64,000 nucleotides of DNA, from the NCBI GenBank assembly GCA_020850995.1, contig JADZDP010000170.1, forward strand, positions 62,001 through 126,000, written 5' to 3'. This stretch comes from Deltaproteobacteria bacterium. GTDB taxonomy: Bacteria > Myxococcota > UBA727 > VGSZ01. Of this stretch, positions 16,853 to 24,352 are shown piece after piece. Each line of letters starts with the position of its first letter. Within the stretch, counting starts at the first letter, position 1. Under the pieces are notes generated by a model. That model worked only from the letters and a program-made list of their open reading frames with translations, searched no databases and was not told the DNA's origin. The position numbers and the translations under genes were made by a program.

Positions 16853-18496
16853 ATGCCCACGGTGCCGCGCCGCGCGCTCCAGCATCCTCGCCTCGTGGCC
16901 GCGCTGGCCGCGCTGGTGGCGGCCATGAGTGTCGCTTGCCCTGTCGATCCCAACGCCACGGCGGACGGCGGCGTACACACGCCGCGCGACGCGGGCGTCG
17001 ACACTCCACGGGACGCGGGCAGCGACGCCGACGCGGGCCCGCCGGCGCAGCCGTGCGTGCCGCGCGCCACCGGCGCGTCGTCGGTGACCGAGGGTGAGAC
17101 CATCGACGTCGAGGTCGCGTGTGCCACCGGCCGCGCCGACGTGAGCCTGGTGCTCGGCGCCTTGCCAGACGGCGCCACGGCTGCGCCGCACCCGGGCGGC
17201 GTGCACCTCGTGTGGCCCACCGACCTCGACGACGCCCAGGCGCTCGACGTCGAGGTCACGGTGCCCGACCTGGGCGAGACTGGCACCGTGCACCTGGCGG
17301 TGGCCGACGCCTCGCTCGAGGTCGACAACGTGCCGCCCGTCGATCCGCTGCGCTACCCCGAGGAGCACGGCCTACCGGTGATCTTCCTCTCCCACGAGCC
17401 CGCCGCCGAGGAGTACGAGGCCGTCACGGTCATTGCCGGCGGCCACCAGTACAGCGGCACCGAGGCCAAGCTGCGCGGCGCCTCGTCGCTCGGCTACCCC
17501 AAGCGCAGCTTCACGGTGCGCCTCGACAAGGACGACCGCTACCAGCTGCCCGCGCGCGGCTTCGTCGAGCGCAAGAAGATCGTCTTGATCTCGACCTTCG
17601 ATGACAACAGCTACGTGCGCCAGCGCCTGGCTTACCAGCTCTACGATCGCACCGACGGCGGCGCGCCGCACACCACCCTCGCCGCCACCAGCGCCGTGCT
17701 CTACGTCGGTGGCAGCTACTTCGGTTTGTACACGCTGGCCGACCACGTCGATCGGGACTTGTTCGAAGAGACGCTCGGCCAGGGCGACGGCGGCAACCTC
17801 TACAAGTCGGTCAACCACAACGCGAACTTTCGGCGCGAGCGCTTCCCTCGCGGCAGCGGCGACAAGAGCTTCCTGGGCGACGGTTGGGAGCTGCGCGACG
17901 AGCCCGACCTGCCCGTGGGCCAGTGGGACGACCTGGTAGCGCTGGTGGCCTTCACCACCGACGCCGACGAAGCCACTTTCGACGCGCAGATCGGCAGCCG
18001 CGTCTCCGTGAGCGATCTCGCGGCGTGGTGGGTGTTCGCCACCAGCGTCGTCGGCGCCGACTCGTACGGCAAGAACGCCTACCTCTACAAAGAGCACGCC
18101 AGCGCGCCCTTTCGCTACGCGCCCTGGGACTTCAACCACTCCTTCGGCCAGGCATGGGAGACCTCGCGCACCGACCCCGCCACGCCCGTCGACACGGGCT
18201 GGCCTATCGACACCAACCAGCTGTGGGAGCGCTTGCTGGCGTCGCCCGAGCATGGGCCGATGCTGCGCGCCGTCGCTGAGGAGGCGCTGGCGGGGCCGCT
18301 CTCGCTCACCAACGTACTGGTGCTCTTCGACGCCATGGTGGCCGACGTGGAGCCGAGCGCGCGCAAAGACCAAGCCGTGTGGGGCGCCGATTACGCCGCG
18401 TATTACCCGCGCGGCGACCTGCAGGACTTCGACGGCGAGGTGGCCTACACGCGCGCGTGGATCGAGGAGCGCTGGGCGTTCTTGACCGAGCCCTGA
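16853..18496 (+). CDS. CotH-family (kinase-like) lipoprotein
   Basis: A 547-residue protein with a type II-like leader (LAALVAAMSVAC), an Asp-Ala-Gly repeat linker (TPRDAGVDTPRDAGSDADAG), a beta domain (about residues 68-165), and a CotH domain from about 175. CotH signatures are KLRGASSLGYPKRSFTVRLD, YVRQRLAYQLYD, GSYFGLYTLADHVD and the metal-binding APWDFNHSFG. CotH proteins are atypical secreted protein kinases of spore coats and bacterial surfaces, and here the protein would act outside the cell. It follows the glycosidase-like gene by 30 bases in the same direction. Target unknown. Confidence 0.85.
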   Translation: MPTVPRRALQHPRLVAALAALVAAMSVACPVDPNATADGGVHTPRDAGVDTPRDAGSDADAGPPAQPCVPRATGASSVTEGETIDVEVACATGRADVSLVLGALPDGATAAPHPGGVHLVWPTDLDDAQALDVEVTVPDLGETGTVHLAVADASLEVDNVPPVDPLRYPEEHGLPVIFLSHEPAAEEYEAVTVIAGGHQYSGTEAKLRGASSLGYPKRSFTVRLDKDDRYQLPARGFVERKKIVLISTFDDNSYVRQRLAYQLYDRTDGGAPHTTLAATSAVLYVGGSYFGLYTLADHVDRDLFEETLGQGDGGNLYKSVNHNANFRRERFPRGSGDKSFLGDGWELRDEPDLPVGQWDDLVALVAFTTDADEATFDAQIGSRVSVSDLAAWWVFATSVVGADSYGKNAYLYKEHASAPFRYAPWDFNHSFGQAWETSRTDPATPVDTGWPIDTNQLWERLLASPEHGPMLRAVAEEALAGPLSLTNVLVLFDAMVADVEPSARKDQAVWGADYAAYYPRGDLQDFDGEVAYTRAWIEERWAFLTEP

Positions 18497-18550
18497 GACG
18501 GTGCGGTGGCGAACGGGCGCGCCGGCGGCCGACCACGTAGACTCTGCGTG

Positions 18551-19840
18551 ATGCGATGGGCCCTGCTCCTCATGCTGGCGGCCACGCTCGCGTGCGTGGT
18601 CGACCCAGCGCTCGAGGGCAAGCGCTGCGACGAGGACCACGCATGCATCGCCGGCTACACATGCGTGGACGGGACCTGCGAGCTGGCGCCGGCCGGTCCT
18701 GACGCTGGCCCCTCGGAGGGCGAGGGTGAAGGCGAGGGCGAGGGCGAGGGTGAAGGCGAAGGCGAGGGTGAGGGCGAGGGTGAAGGCGAAGGCGAGGGCG
18801 AGGGCGAGGGTGAGGGTGAGGGTGAGGGCGAGGGTGAAGGCGAGGGTGAAGGCGAAGGTGAAGGCGAGGGTGAAGGCGAGGGTGAAGGCGAGGGCGAGCC
18901 CGCGCCGGACGGTAGCTGCGCGTTGCCCTTCGCCATCGCAGGCGAGGGGAGCTACCTGGGCACCACCGTCGGCGCCACCGACGACATCGACGGGAGTTGC
19001 TCCATGAGCGCCGGGGCCGACGTGGCGTGGCGCTACCAAGCCACCGGTGATCAGACGCTGCTGCTCGCTGTCGACGTGGGCCCGGGTCTCGACCCGGCCC
19101 TCATCGCGCGCAGCGTGTGCGCAAACCCGGGGAGCGAGCTCGATTGCAAGGACTGGGGCGACGCGGGTGAGGATGAGGAGATGTCCCTCGACCTCGCCGC
19201 CGGCGAGGCGATCGCCGTGGTTGTCGACAGCTTCAACCCTCCTGGCCCCTACCTGTTGAGCGCGCAGGTGGTGCCACGGAGCTGCGGTGACCACGTGCTC
19301 GCGCAGCGCTGGGAAGAGTGCGACGACGGCAACGGCGTCGACGGCGACATCTGCGGCGGCGACTGCCGGTTCAACTTCGACACGGAAGAGGTCGAGCCCA
19401 ACGATGACGGGACGCCCAATCACAACGGGGGCTGCAGCGGCGGCGACGACCGCGGCGGCACGACGCTGGCGGACGCGGCCGTCAGCCCCATCACGGCCGA
19501 TGCGCGCATCCTGGCGTCCATCAGCCCGCGCGGCGACGAGGACGTGTTCGGCATCCGCAACACCGCCACCTCGCCCGTGGACGTCGAGCTGCAGACGCAC
19601 ACGCGCCTGTCACTGCCGTGCTCGTGCGACGGTCGGCTACAGATGGACACGGTCATGGAGACGCTCGACGCCGCTGGCGCCGTGGTCGAGAACAGCGACG
19701 ACATCGTGGGCAACTGCGCCGACGTGTGCTCCCGCGTGACGGTGACCATCCCGCCCATGACCACCTACTACGTCGCGGTATGGGAGTGCGACGAGGACTC
19801 CACCATTGACCAGTACGTGCTCGAGGTGGACTTCCCCTAG
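18551..19840 (+). CDS. Lipoprotein with 61-residue Glu-Gly repeat and pre-peptidase-like domains
   Basis: A 429-residue surface lipoprotein starting at ATG 18551 (MRWALLLMLAATLAC, lipobox LAC). A short Cys-rich segment (CDEDHACIAGYTCVDGTC) comes first, then an uninterrupted Glu-Gly repeat (residues 56-116), then two beta domains like bacterial pre-peptidase C-terminal (PPC) modules, one with DVAWRYQATGDQTLLLAVDV and one after a Cys-rich DxDxDG segment (CDDGNGVDGDICGGDCRFN, a myxococcal disorganised-repeat motif). No catalytic site is visible. The repeat probably holds the domains away from the outer membrane. Its stop is 2 bases from the next GTG start. Confidence 0.75.
   Translation: MRWALLLMLAATLACVVDPALEGKRCDEDHACIAGYTCVDGTCELAPAGPDAGPSEGEGEGEGEGEGEGEGEGEGEGEGEGEGEGEGEGEGEGEGEGEGEGEGEGEGEGEGEGEGEPAPDGSCALPFAIAGEGSYLGTTVGATDDIDGSCSMSAGADVAWRYQATGDQTLLLAVDVGPGLDPALIARSVCANPGSELDCKDWGDAGEDEEMSLDLAAGEAIAVVVDSFNPPGPYLLSAQVVPRSCGDHVLAQRWEECDDGNGVDGDICGGDCRFNFDTEEVEPNDDGTPNHNGGCSGGDDRGGTTLADAAVSPITADARILASISPRGDEDVFGIRNTATSPVDVELQTHTRLSLPCSCDGRLQMDTVMETLDAAGAVVENSDDIVGNCADVCSRVTVTIPPMTTYYVAVWECDEDSTIDQYVLEVDFP
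18716..18898 (+). repeat. 183-bp hexamer repeat encoding 30 x Glu-Gly plus Glu
   Basis: Thirty successive GAR-GGY hexamers followed by one GAG, giving a perfectly alternating Glu-Gly tract. Only third positions vary (GAG/GAA, GGC/GGT), so the protein sequence is kept while the DNA is imperfect. A tract like this expands and contracts readily, and the assembly may misreport its length. Confidence 0.95.
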
Positions 19841-19842
19841 CC

Positions 19843-20598
19843 GTGACCATCAGCGCCATCTTCGGGCTCGATCTGCCCTGCCTCATCCTCGTGGTGGTGG
19901 TGGGGTGGGTGGGCTTCGTCGTGTCGTCGACCTTCGGCGTGGGCGGCGCGCTCTTGCTCATCCCTCTGCTGGCGCAGCGCATGCCCGCCGCCCACGCGGT
20001 GGCGCTGTCAGCGCCCGTGATGCTCTTCAACAACGTGCTGAAGGCCATCGTGTTTCGCAAGAGCATCGATCGCCGTGGCACCGTGCTGGTCTCCGCGCTG
20101 GCGCTGCCGGCGGCGTTCGTCGGGGCGCTGTGGGCCGCGCGCCTCGACGATCGATGGATCTTGATCGGCGTGGCGGCGCTCATCGTCATCTCCGTCGTCG
20201 TCGAGCGCGGCCTCGATCGACGCATGCGCATGAGCGACACCGGCCTTTTGTGGTGGGGGGCCGTCACCGGCGCCGTCAGCGGCTTGTGCGGCGCCGCGGG
20301 GCCGCCCACGGCCATCGGCCTACGCGGCTGGGGCCTCGAGCACGAGCGTTTCGTTGCCACTGTGGCGCTCTTCGCCATCCTCTTGCAGCTCGTGAAGATC
20401 CCCGCCTACGTGGGCAACGGTACCCTGCCCCTGGAGCGCTGGCCGCTGGCGCTGTTGTTGTCGGCCGTGGCGGCGCTCGGGGTGGCGGTGGCGCCCCGCC
20501 TGTTGCGCACCGTGCCCACGCGCATGTTCGCGCTGGTGCTCGACGGCATCTTGGTGGCGAGCGCGGCCGTCATCTTGCTCGACGTCGCGCGCCGCTGA
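19843..20598 (+). CDS. TauE/SafE family membrane permease
   Basis: A 251-residue inner-membrane protein with about seven or eight hydrophobic helices. The N-terminal repeat has the family loop SSTFGVGGALLLIPLL and a second copy GAVSGLCGAAGPPTAIGL appears near residue 150, the internal duplication typical of TauE/SafE sulfite, sulfoacetate or organic-anion exporters. Start is GTG 19843, 2 bases past the previous stop; no other in-frame start retains the first helix. Substrate cannot be told from sequence. It sits among secreted glycan-related genes. Confidence 0.85.
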   Translation: MTISAIFGLDLPCLILVVVVGWVGFVVSSTFGVGGALLLIPLLAQRMPAAHAVALSAPVMLFNNVLKAIVFRKSIDRRGTVLVSALALPAAFVGALWAARLDDRWILIGVAALIVISVVVERGLDRRMRMSDTGLLWWGAVTGAVSGLCGAAGPPTAIGLRGWGLEHERFVATVALFAILLQLVKIPAYVGNGTLPLERWPLALLLSAVAALGVAVAPRLLRTVPTRMFALVLDGILVASAAVILLDVARR

Positions 20599-20639
20599 GG
20601 CGGCTTTTGCGCTGCCGCGCGACCCGCTACACGGCGCGC

Positions 20640-23168
20640 ATGTGGCGTCGATCGCTCCTCGTCCCGCTCGCGCTCGCGTGGGCCTGTCAGACTGACCAGT
20701 GCGATGCTGGCGAGGTCGACCTGCGCACCGTGACGAGCGGCCAGACCACCGTGCTCGTCGAGCTCGATCGCTTCCGGCTCACGGCGCAGGACAACGCGGG
20801 GCAAGGGGGCGCCACCGCCTGGGACGACCCGGCGTGCGCGCCCTTGGCAATGGCGCTGCGCGCCGACGACGACATCGACGCCTGGCACCGACCCACCGAG
20901 CCCCGTGGCGACGAGCTGTGGCTGCGCTCGGCGGAGGCGAAGGTGCTTGCCGAGGAGCCCCTGACCCTCGAGGTGACCCTGCGCGGCGACGGCGGACGGG
21001 TGCGCACCGCCACCGTCGTGATCCAGGCGGGGGCCGAGGGCTTCGTCGATGTCGACGTGCAGGTGAACGAGGACGAGCTGAACGTGGCCTACGTGGCCAC
21101 CTGCTTCGCCCTGGCTGACGACGAGCACGCGGTGGGCGGCGGCGAGCGCTTTGACGGGCCCGACCTGCGCGGCAAGGTGGTGCCGCTGGTGTTCGAGGCG
21201 CCAGGGCCCTTCGCGTCGTCGACCAACGAGGCGCACGCCCCCGTGCCCTTTTACGCCTCGTCCTACGGGCTGGGGCTCTTGGTCGAGAGCGAGCGCGTGG
21301 GCGCCTTCGACGTGGGCGTGAGCGTGCCTGGTGCGATGGTGGCGCGCCTCCACGGCACCTCGCTGCCCTTGCGCGTGCGCGGCGGCAGCATCGTCGACAA
21401 CGTGGCCGCGCACGCCCGACGCATGGGCTTGCCGCCGCCGCCGCCCTTGTGGGCTTTGGCGCCCATGCAGTGGCGCAACGTGCTCGAGGTGACGCTGGAC
21501 GCCGAGGGCAATGTGGCGCGCTCGGGCACCGACATGTTGCTCGACGACGTGGCCGAGCTGCGCGCGCGTGGCTTGCCCTTCTCCACGGTGTGGATCGATG
21601 CGCCCTGGCAGACCGGCTACAACACCTTCGTCGTCAACGAGGGGCAGTTACCAGGTATCGACGCCGCGCTGGCCGAAGTGGAGGCGCAAGGCTTGCGCGT
21701 GCTCACCTGGGCGACCGAGCACGTGAACAGCTCCGACGACTCCGGTCAGGCCTACGGCATGCCGGCCTACGGCTCGCGCGCCATGTTCGACGCCTTCGCC
21801 GCCGCCGGCTTCCTGGTCACCGACGACGACGGCGATCCCTTCGTCTTCCCCTGGGGGCGCGGCGCCGGTGCATTCGTCGATTTCACGAACGACGAAGCGT
21901 GCAGCGCCTTCCAAGAGCAGATGGCGCCCCTGCTGGCGCGCGGCGTGCGCGGCTTCAAGCTCGACTACGGCGAGACCATGCGCGCCGACTTCCTGGGGCA
22001 GGTCGCCAACACGGTGCCGCGCTTTGCCGACGGCAGCAGCACGGCGGTGCAGCACGTGCGCTACGCGCGCCTCTACCACGAGTGCTACCTGGACGCGCTG
22101 CGCGCCACCCACGGCGACGACGCGTTCATCATCACGCGCACCGGCGGCATCTACGACCAGCAGAACGGCGTCGCCATCTGGCCCGGCGACCTCGACTCGG
22201 GCTTCGAGCGCGCGGGGCAAGAGATCGACGGCGAGCTGGCCGTGGGCGGCCTGCCGGCGGCGGTGGCCGGCTTCTTGTCGCTGCAGATGAGCGGTTACCC
22301 GCTCTATGGCTCCGACGTGGGCGGCTACCGTGGCGGCATGCCCAGCACCGAGGCGTGGTTGCGCTGGGCGCAGGCGGGCGCGCTCTCCACCATCATGCAG
22401 GTGGGCGGCGGCGGTAATCAGGCGCCGTGGGACGAGGAGCTAGTGGGCGTCATCGACGACTTCGCCACGGCCGTGCGCCTGCACATGGACCTATGGCCGC
22501 AGTGGCAGACCTGGCTCGCGCGCGCCGCCGCCGATGGCACGCCGGTGGCCGTGCCCGTGGGTGCCGTCCTCGACGCGCCCGACGCTTGGGCCGACGTGGC
22601 GACCTACGTGATCGGGGAGCAGCTCCTGGCCGCGCCGGTCATCGACGAGGGCGCGCGCGAGCGCTGGCTCTACACGCCGTTCGCGCGTTCGTACTCGTGG
22701 TGGGATGGCACGCTCATCGAGGGGCCGGGCCTGGTGCGGGTCGACGCCCCGCTCGAGCGTGTGCCCTTCTACGTCGAGGAGAACGCCATCTTGGTGCTCG
22801 GCCACCCGCGCCTGGTGACCTTGCTCGACAACGGTGCCGCCCCCGGTGGCCTCGACGACCTCGGCGACGCGCGCGTGGTGCGCGCCGCCGCGGGCGACGC
22901 GCGCAGCGTCACGGTCGGCGAGCTGAGCGTCACGCGCGCCGCCGGTGAGGCGCTCGATCTCACGCTCTCGAGCGCCACGGCGCGTGCCCTCATCGTCGAC
23001 GCGCTGCCGGCCCCGGGGAGCAGCGTCACCGTCGACGGCGTGGCGCCGGCGCCGGTGGGCGACGAGGACGCACTCCTCGCGTGTACGACGCCATGCGTGT
23101 TGGTGCAGGGCACGCGTGTGCGCGTGGCCACCGTCGCCACGTCGACGCGCGTGGTGGTGGCGCCGTGA
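20640..23168 (+). CDS. Secreted glycoside hydrolase family 31
   Basis: An 842-residue protein with a lipoprotein-like leader (MWRRSLLVPLALAWAC). After an N-terminal beta-sandwich of about 250 residues comes the GH31 barrel, with substrate motifs WIDAPWQTGYN, the catalytic nucleophile Asp in FKLDYGE (D442) and the acid/base Asp in WPGDLDSGF (D517). SGYPLYGSDVGGY and the C-terminal beta domains also match the family. It hydrolyses or transfers alpha-linked glycosides (alpha-glucosidase, xylosidase or sulfoquinovosidase types; not resolvable here). The sulfoquinovosidase option is worth noting because a TauE/SafE exporter gene lies just upstream. Its stop overlaps the start of mobA. Confidence 0.88.
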   Translation: MWRRSLLVPLALAWACQTDQCDAGEVDLRTVTSGQTTVLVELDRFRLTAQDNAGQGGATAWDDPACAPLAMALRADDDIDAWHRPTEPRGDELWLRSAEAKVLAEEPLTLEVTLRGDGGRVRTATVVIQAGAEGFVDVDVQVNEDELNVAYVATCFALADDEHAVGGGERFDGPDLRGKVVPLVFEAPGPFASSTNEAHAPVPFYASSYGLGLLVESERVGAFDVGVSVPGAMVARLHGTSLPLRVRGGSIVDNVAAHARRMGLPPPPPLWALAPMQWRNVLEVTLDAEGNVARSGTDMLLDDVAELRARGLPFSTVWIDAPWQTGYNTFVVNEGQLPGIDAALAEVEAQGLRVLTWATEHVNSSDDSGQAYGMPAYGSRAMFDAFAAAGFLVTDDDGDPFVFPWGRGAGAFVDFTNDEACSAFQEQMAPLLARGVRGFKLDYGETMRADFLGQVANTVPRFADGSSTAVQHVRYARLYHECYLDALRATHGDDAFIITRTGGIYDQQNGVAIWPGDLDSGFERAGQEIDGELAVGGLPAAVAGFLSLQMSGYPLYGSDVGGYRGGMPSTEAWLRWAQAGALSTIMQVGGGGNQAPWDEELVGVIDDFATAVRLHMDLWPQWQTWLARAAADGTPVAVPVGAVLDAPDAWADVATYVIGEQLLAAPVIDEGARERWLYTPFARSYSWWDGTLIEGPGLVRVDAPLERVPFYVEENAILVLGHPRLVTLLDNGAAPGGLDDLGDARVVRAAAGDARSVTVGELSVTRAAGEALDLTLSSATARALIVDALPAPGSSVTVDGVAPAPVGDEDALLACTTPCVLVQGTRVRVATVATSTRVVVAP

Positions 23169-23719
23169 TCGTGGTGGGTGCCCTGCTCGCGGGCGGCGAG
23201 AGCCGGCGCATGGGGAAAGACAAGTCCGCCCTCGTGCTCGAGGGGCAGACCCTGGCCGAGCGCGCACTCGCGACCTTGGCGGCGGTCAGCGATCGGCAGG
23301 TCATCCTCGGCCACGGCCGCGGCTGCCCCGGCGGCGTGCCACGCCTGCCCGACGCCGTGGCGGGGCAGGGGCCGAGCGCAGGGCTGCGGGCGCTCCTCGC
23401 AAGCGGGCTCGGCGACGCGTACCTGGTGCTGCCCGTCGACATGCCGGGCGTGACGCCCGCGCACCTGCAACGCCTCGTGGCCGCGCTCGCCGGCCATCAC
23501 GCCGCATGCTTCGTGCGCGCGGGCGTCCTCGAGCCGTTGCCCTGTGCGCTCGACGCTGGCGCTGCGTTGGCGCCGGGCGAACAGCGGCTCGGCGCGCTCC
23601 TGCAGGGCCTGCGCCTTGCGCGGGTGCTCCTCGGCGACAACGACGCCGATGATCTGCGCAACCTCAACAGCCCCGACGAGCTGGAGGCGCTTTCCGCACG
23701 ATCGTTCCGCAACGACTGA
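23165..23719 (+). CDS. mobA: Molybdenum cofactor guanylyltransferase
   Basis: MobA transfers GMP from GTP to molybdopterin, forming the MGD cofactor in the cytoplasm. The 184-residue product begins VIVVGALLAGGESRRMGKDK, with the family signature LLAGGxSxRMGxDK, and continues with LPVDMPGV at the Mg-nucleotide site and a C-terminal DxxDLRNLNSPDEL. Start is GTG 23165, whose GTGA overlaps the TGA of the GH31 gene, so translation is probably coupled; an upstream extension to 23081 has no family similarity. No molybdoenzyme is visible in the window. Confidence 0.88.
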   Translation: MIVVGALLAGGESRRMGKDKSALVLEGQTLAERALATLAAVSDRQVILGHGRGCPGGVPRLPDAVAGQGPSAGLRALLASGLGDAYLVLPVDMPGVTPAHLQRLVAALAGHHAACFVRAGVLEPLPCALDAGAALAPGEQRLGALLQGLRLARVLLGDNDADDLRNLNSPDELEALSARSFRND

Positions 23720-23770
23720 CCATCGGGCGGGGCGCTTTTCTTCGCGCGACCGCTCGCAGTATCAGCGGCC

Positions 23771-24313
23771 ATGCGCACCTTCACGATCCTCTCGACGCTG
23801 CTCCTCACCCTCGCAGCCACGCCCTCGAGCGCCATCACCGCCGAGGAGCTGGCGCTGAAGAACGCCGAGGCGAAAGGCGGGCTCGCGCGTCTGCGCGCGC
23901 TCACCACGGTGGTACGCACCGGCAAGCTCATTGTCAGCAACGGGCAACTCACGCTCGAGATGCGCGACGTCACCAAGCGCACGGCCGAGGGCGGCGCCAC
24001 GCGCAACGACGCGCAGTTGCAGGGCCTGAGCGCGAGTAGCGCCTGGGACGGCAAGGTCGGCTGGCGCGTCGACCCGTTCTGGGGGCGCAAGGACGCAGAG
24101 CGCATGACACCCGACGACGCCAAGAGCCTCATCGAGGGCGCCGACATCGAGGGGCCCTTGGTGGACCACGGCAAGAAGGGCCACACCTTGCGCTACCTCG
24201 GCACCGAGGACGTCGACGGCACCACCACTCACAAGCTCGTGGTGGTGCGCAAGAACGGCGACACCACCACCTTCTTCCTCGACCCCGCGACCTTCCTTGA
24301 GATCCGCATCTAG
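23771..24313 (+). CDS. LolA-like N-terminal part of an interrupted BNR/sortilin-type protein
   Basis: 180 residues from ATG 23771: a Sec signal peptide (FTILSTLLLTLAATPSSAITA), then an outer-membrane-lipoprotein-sorting (LolA/LolB-like) fold, with AKGGLARLRALTTVVRTG near its start, a WDGKVGWRVDPFWG strand pair and LVVVRKNGDTTTFFLD. It stops at TAG 24311, mid-domain: the next codons in the same frame (NQRTINGALEETVLDLGEWG) supply the expected last strands. As read, the product is a truncated LolA-like domain. See the entry at 24311 and the downstream CDS. Confidence 0.75.
   Translation: MRTFTILSTLLLTLAATPSSAITAEELALKNAEAKGGLARLRALTTVVRTGKLIVSNGQLTLEMRDVTKRTAEGGATRNDAQLQGLSASSAWDGKVGWRVDPFWGRKDAERMTPDDAKSLIEGADIEGPLVDHGKKGHTLRYLGTEDVDGTTTHKLVVVRKNGDTTTFFLDPATFLEIRI
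24311..24313 (+). other. In-frame TAG interrupting one long gene
   Basis: Frames 23771-24313 and 24353-27742 are the same reading frame separated only by this TAG and 13 sense codons. Coding similarity runs without break across it, so a single-base change (from AAG, GAG or CAG) explains the split. Without it the protein would be 1323 residues. A sequencing error, a recent pseudogene or read-through are all possible. Confidence 0.8.
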
Positions 24314-24352
24314 AACCAGCGCACCATCAATGGCGCTCTCGAGGAGACCGTC

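Noticed and set aside
18716..18898. Direct repeats suggesting a CRISPR-like array
   Set aside because: The unit is a hexamer in coding frame with no spacers; it encodes a Glu-Gly tract.
20600..20618. Hairpin after the TauE/SafE gene as a terminator
   Set aside because: Only a 5-base stem with a 9-base loop and no T-run; ordinary for this base composition.
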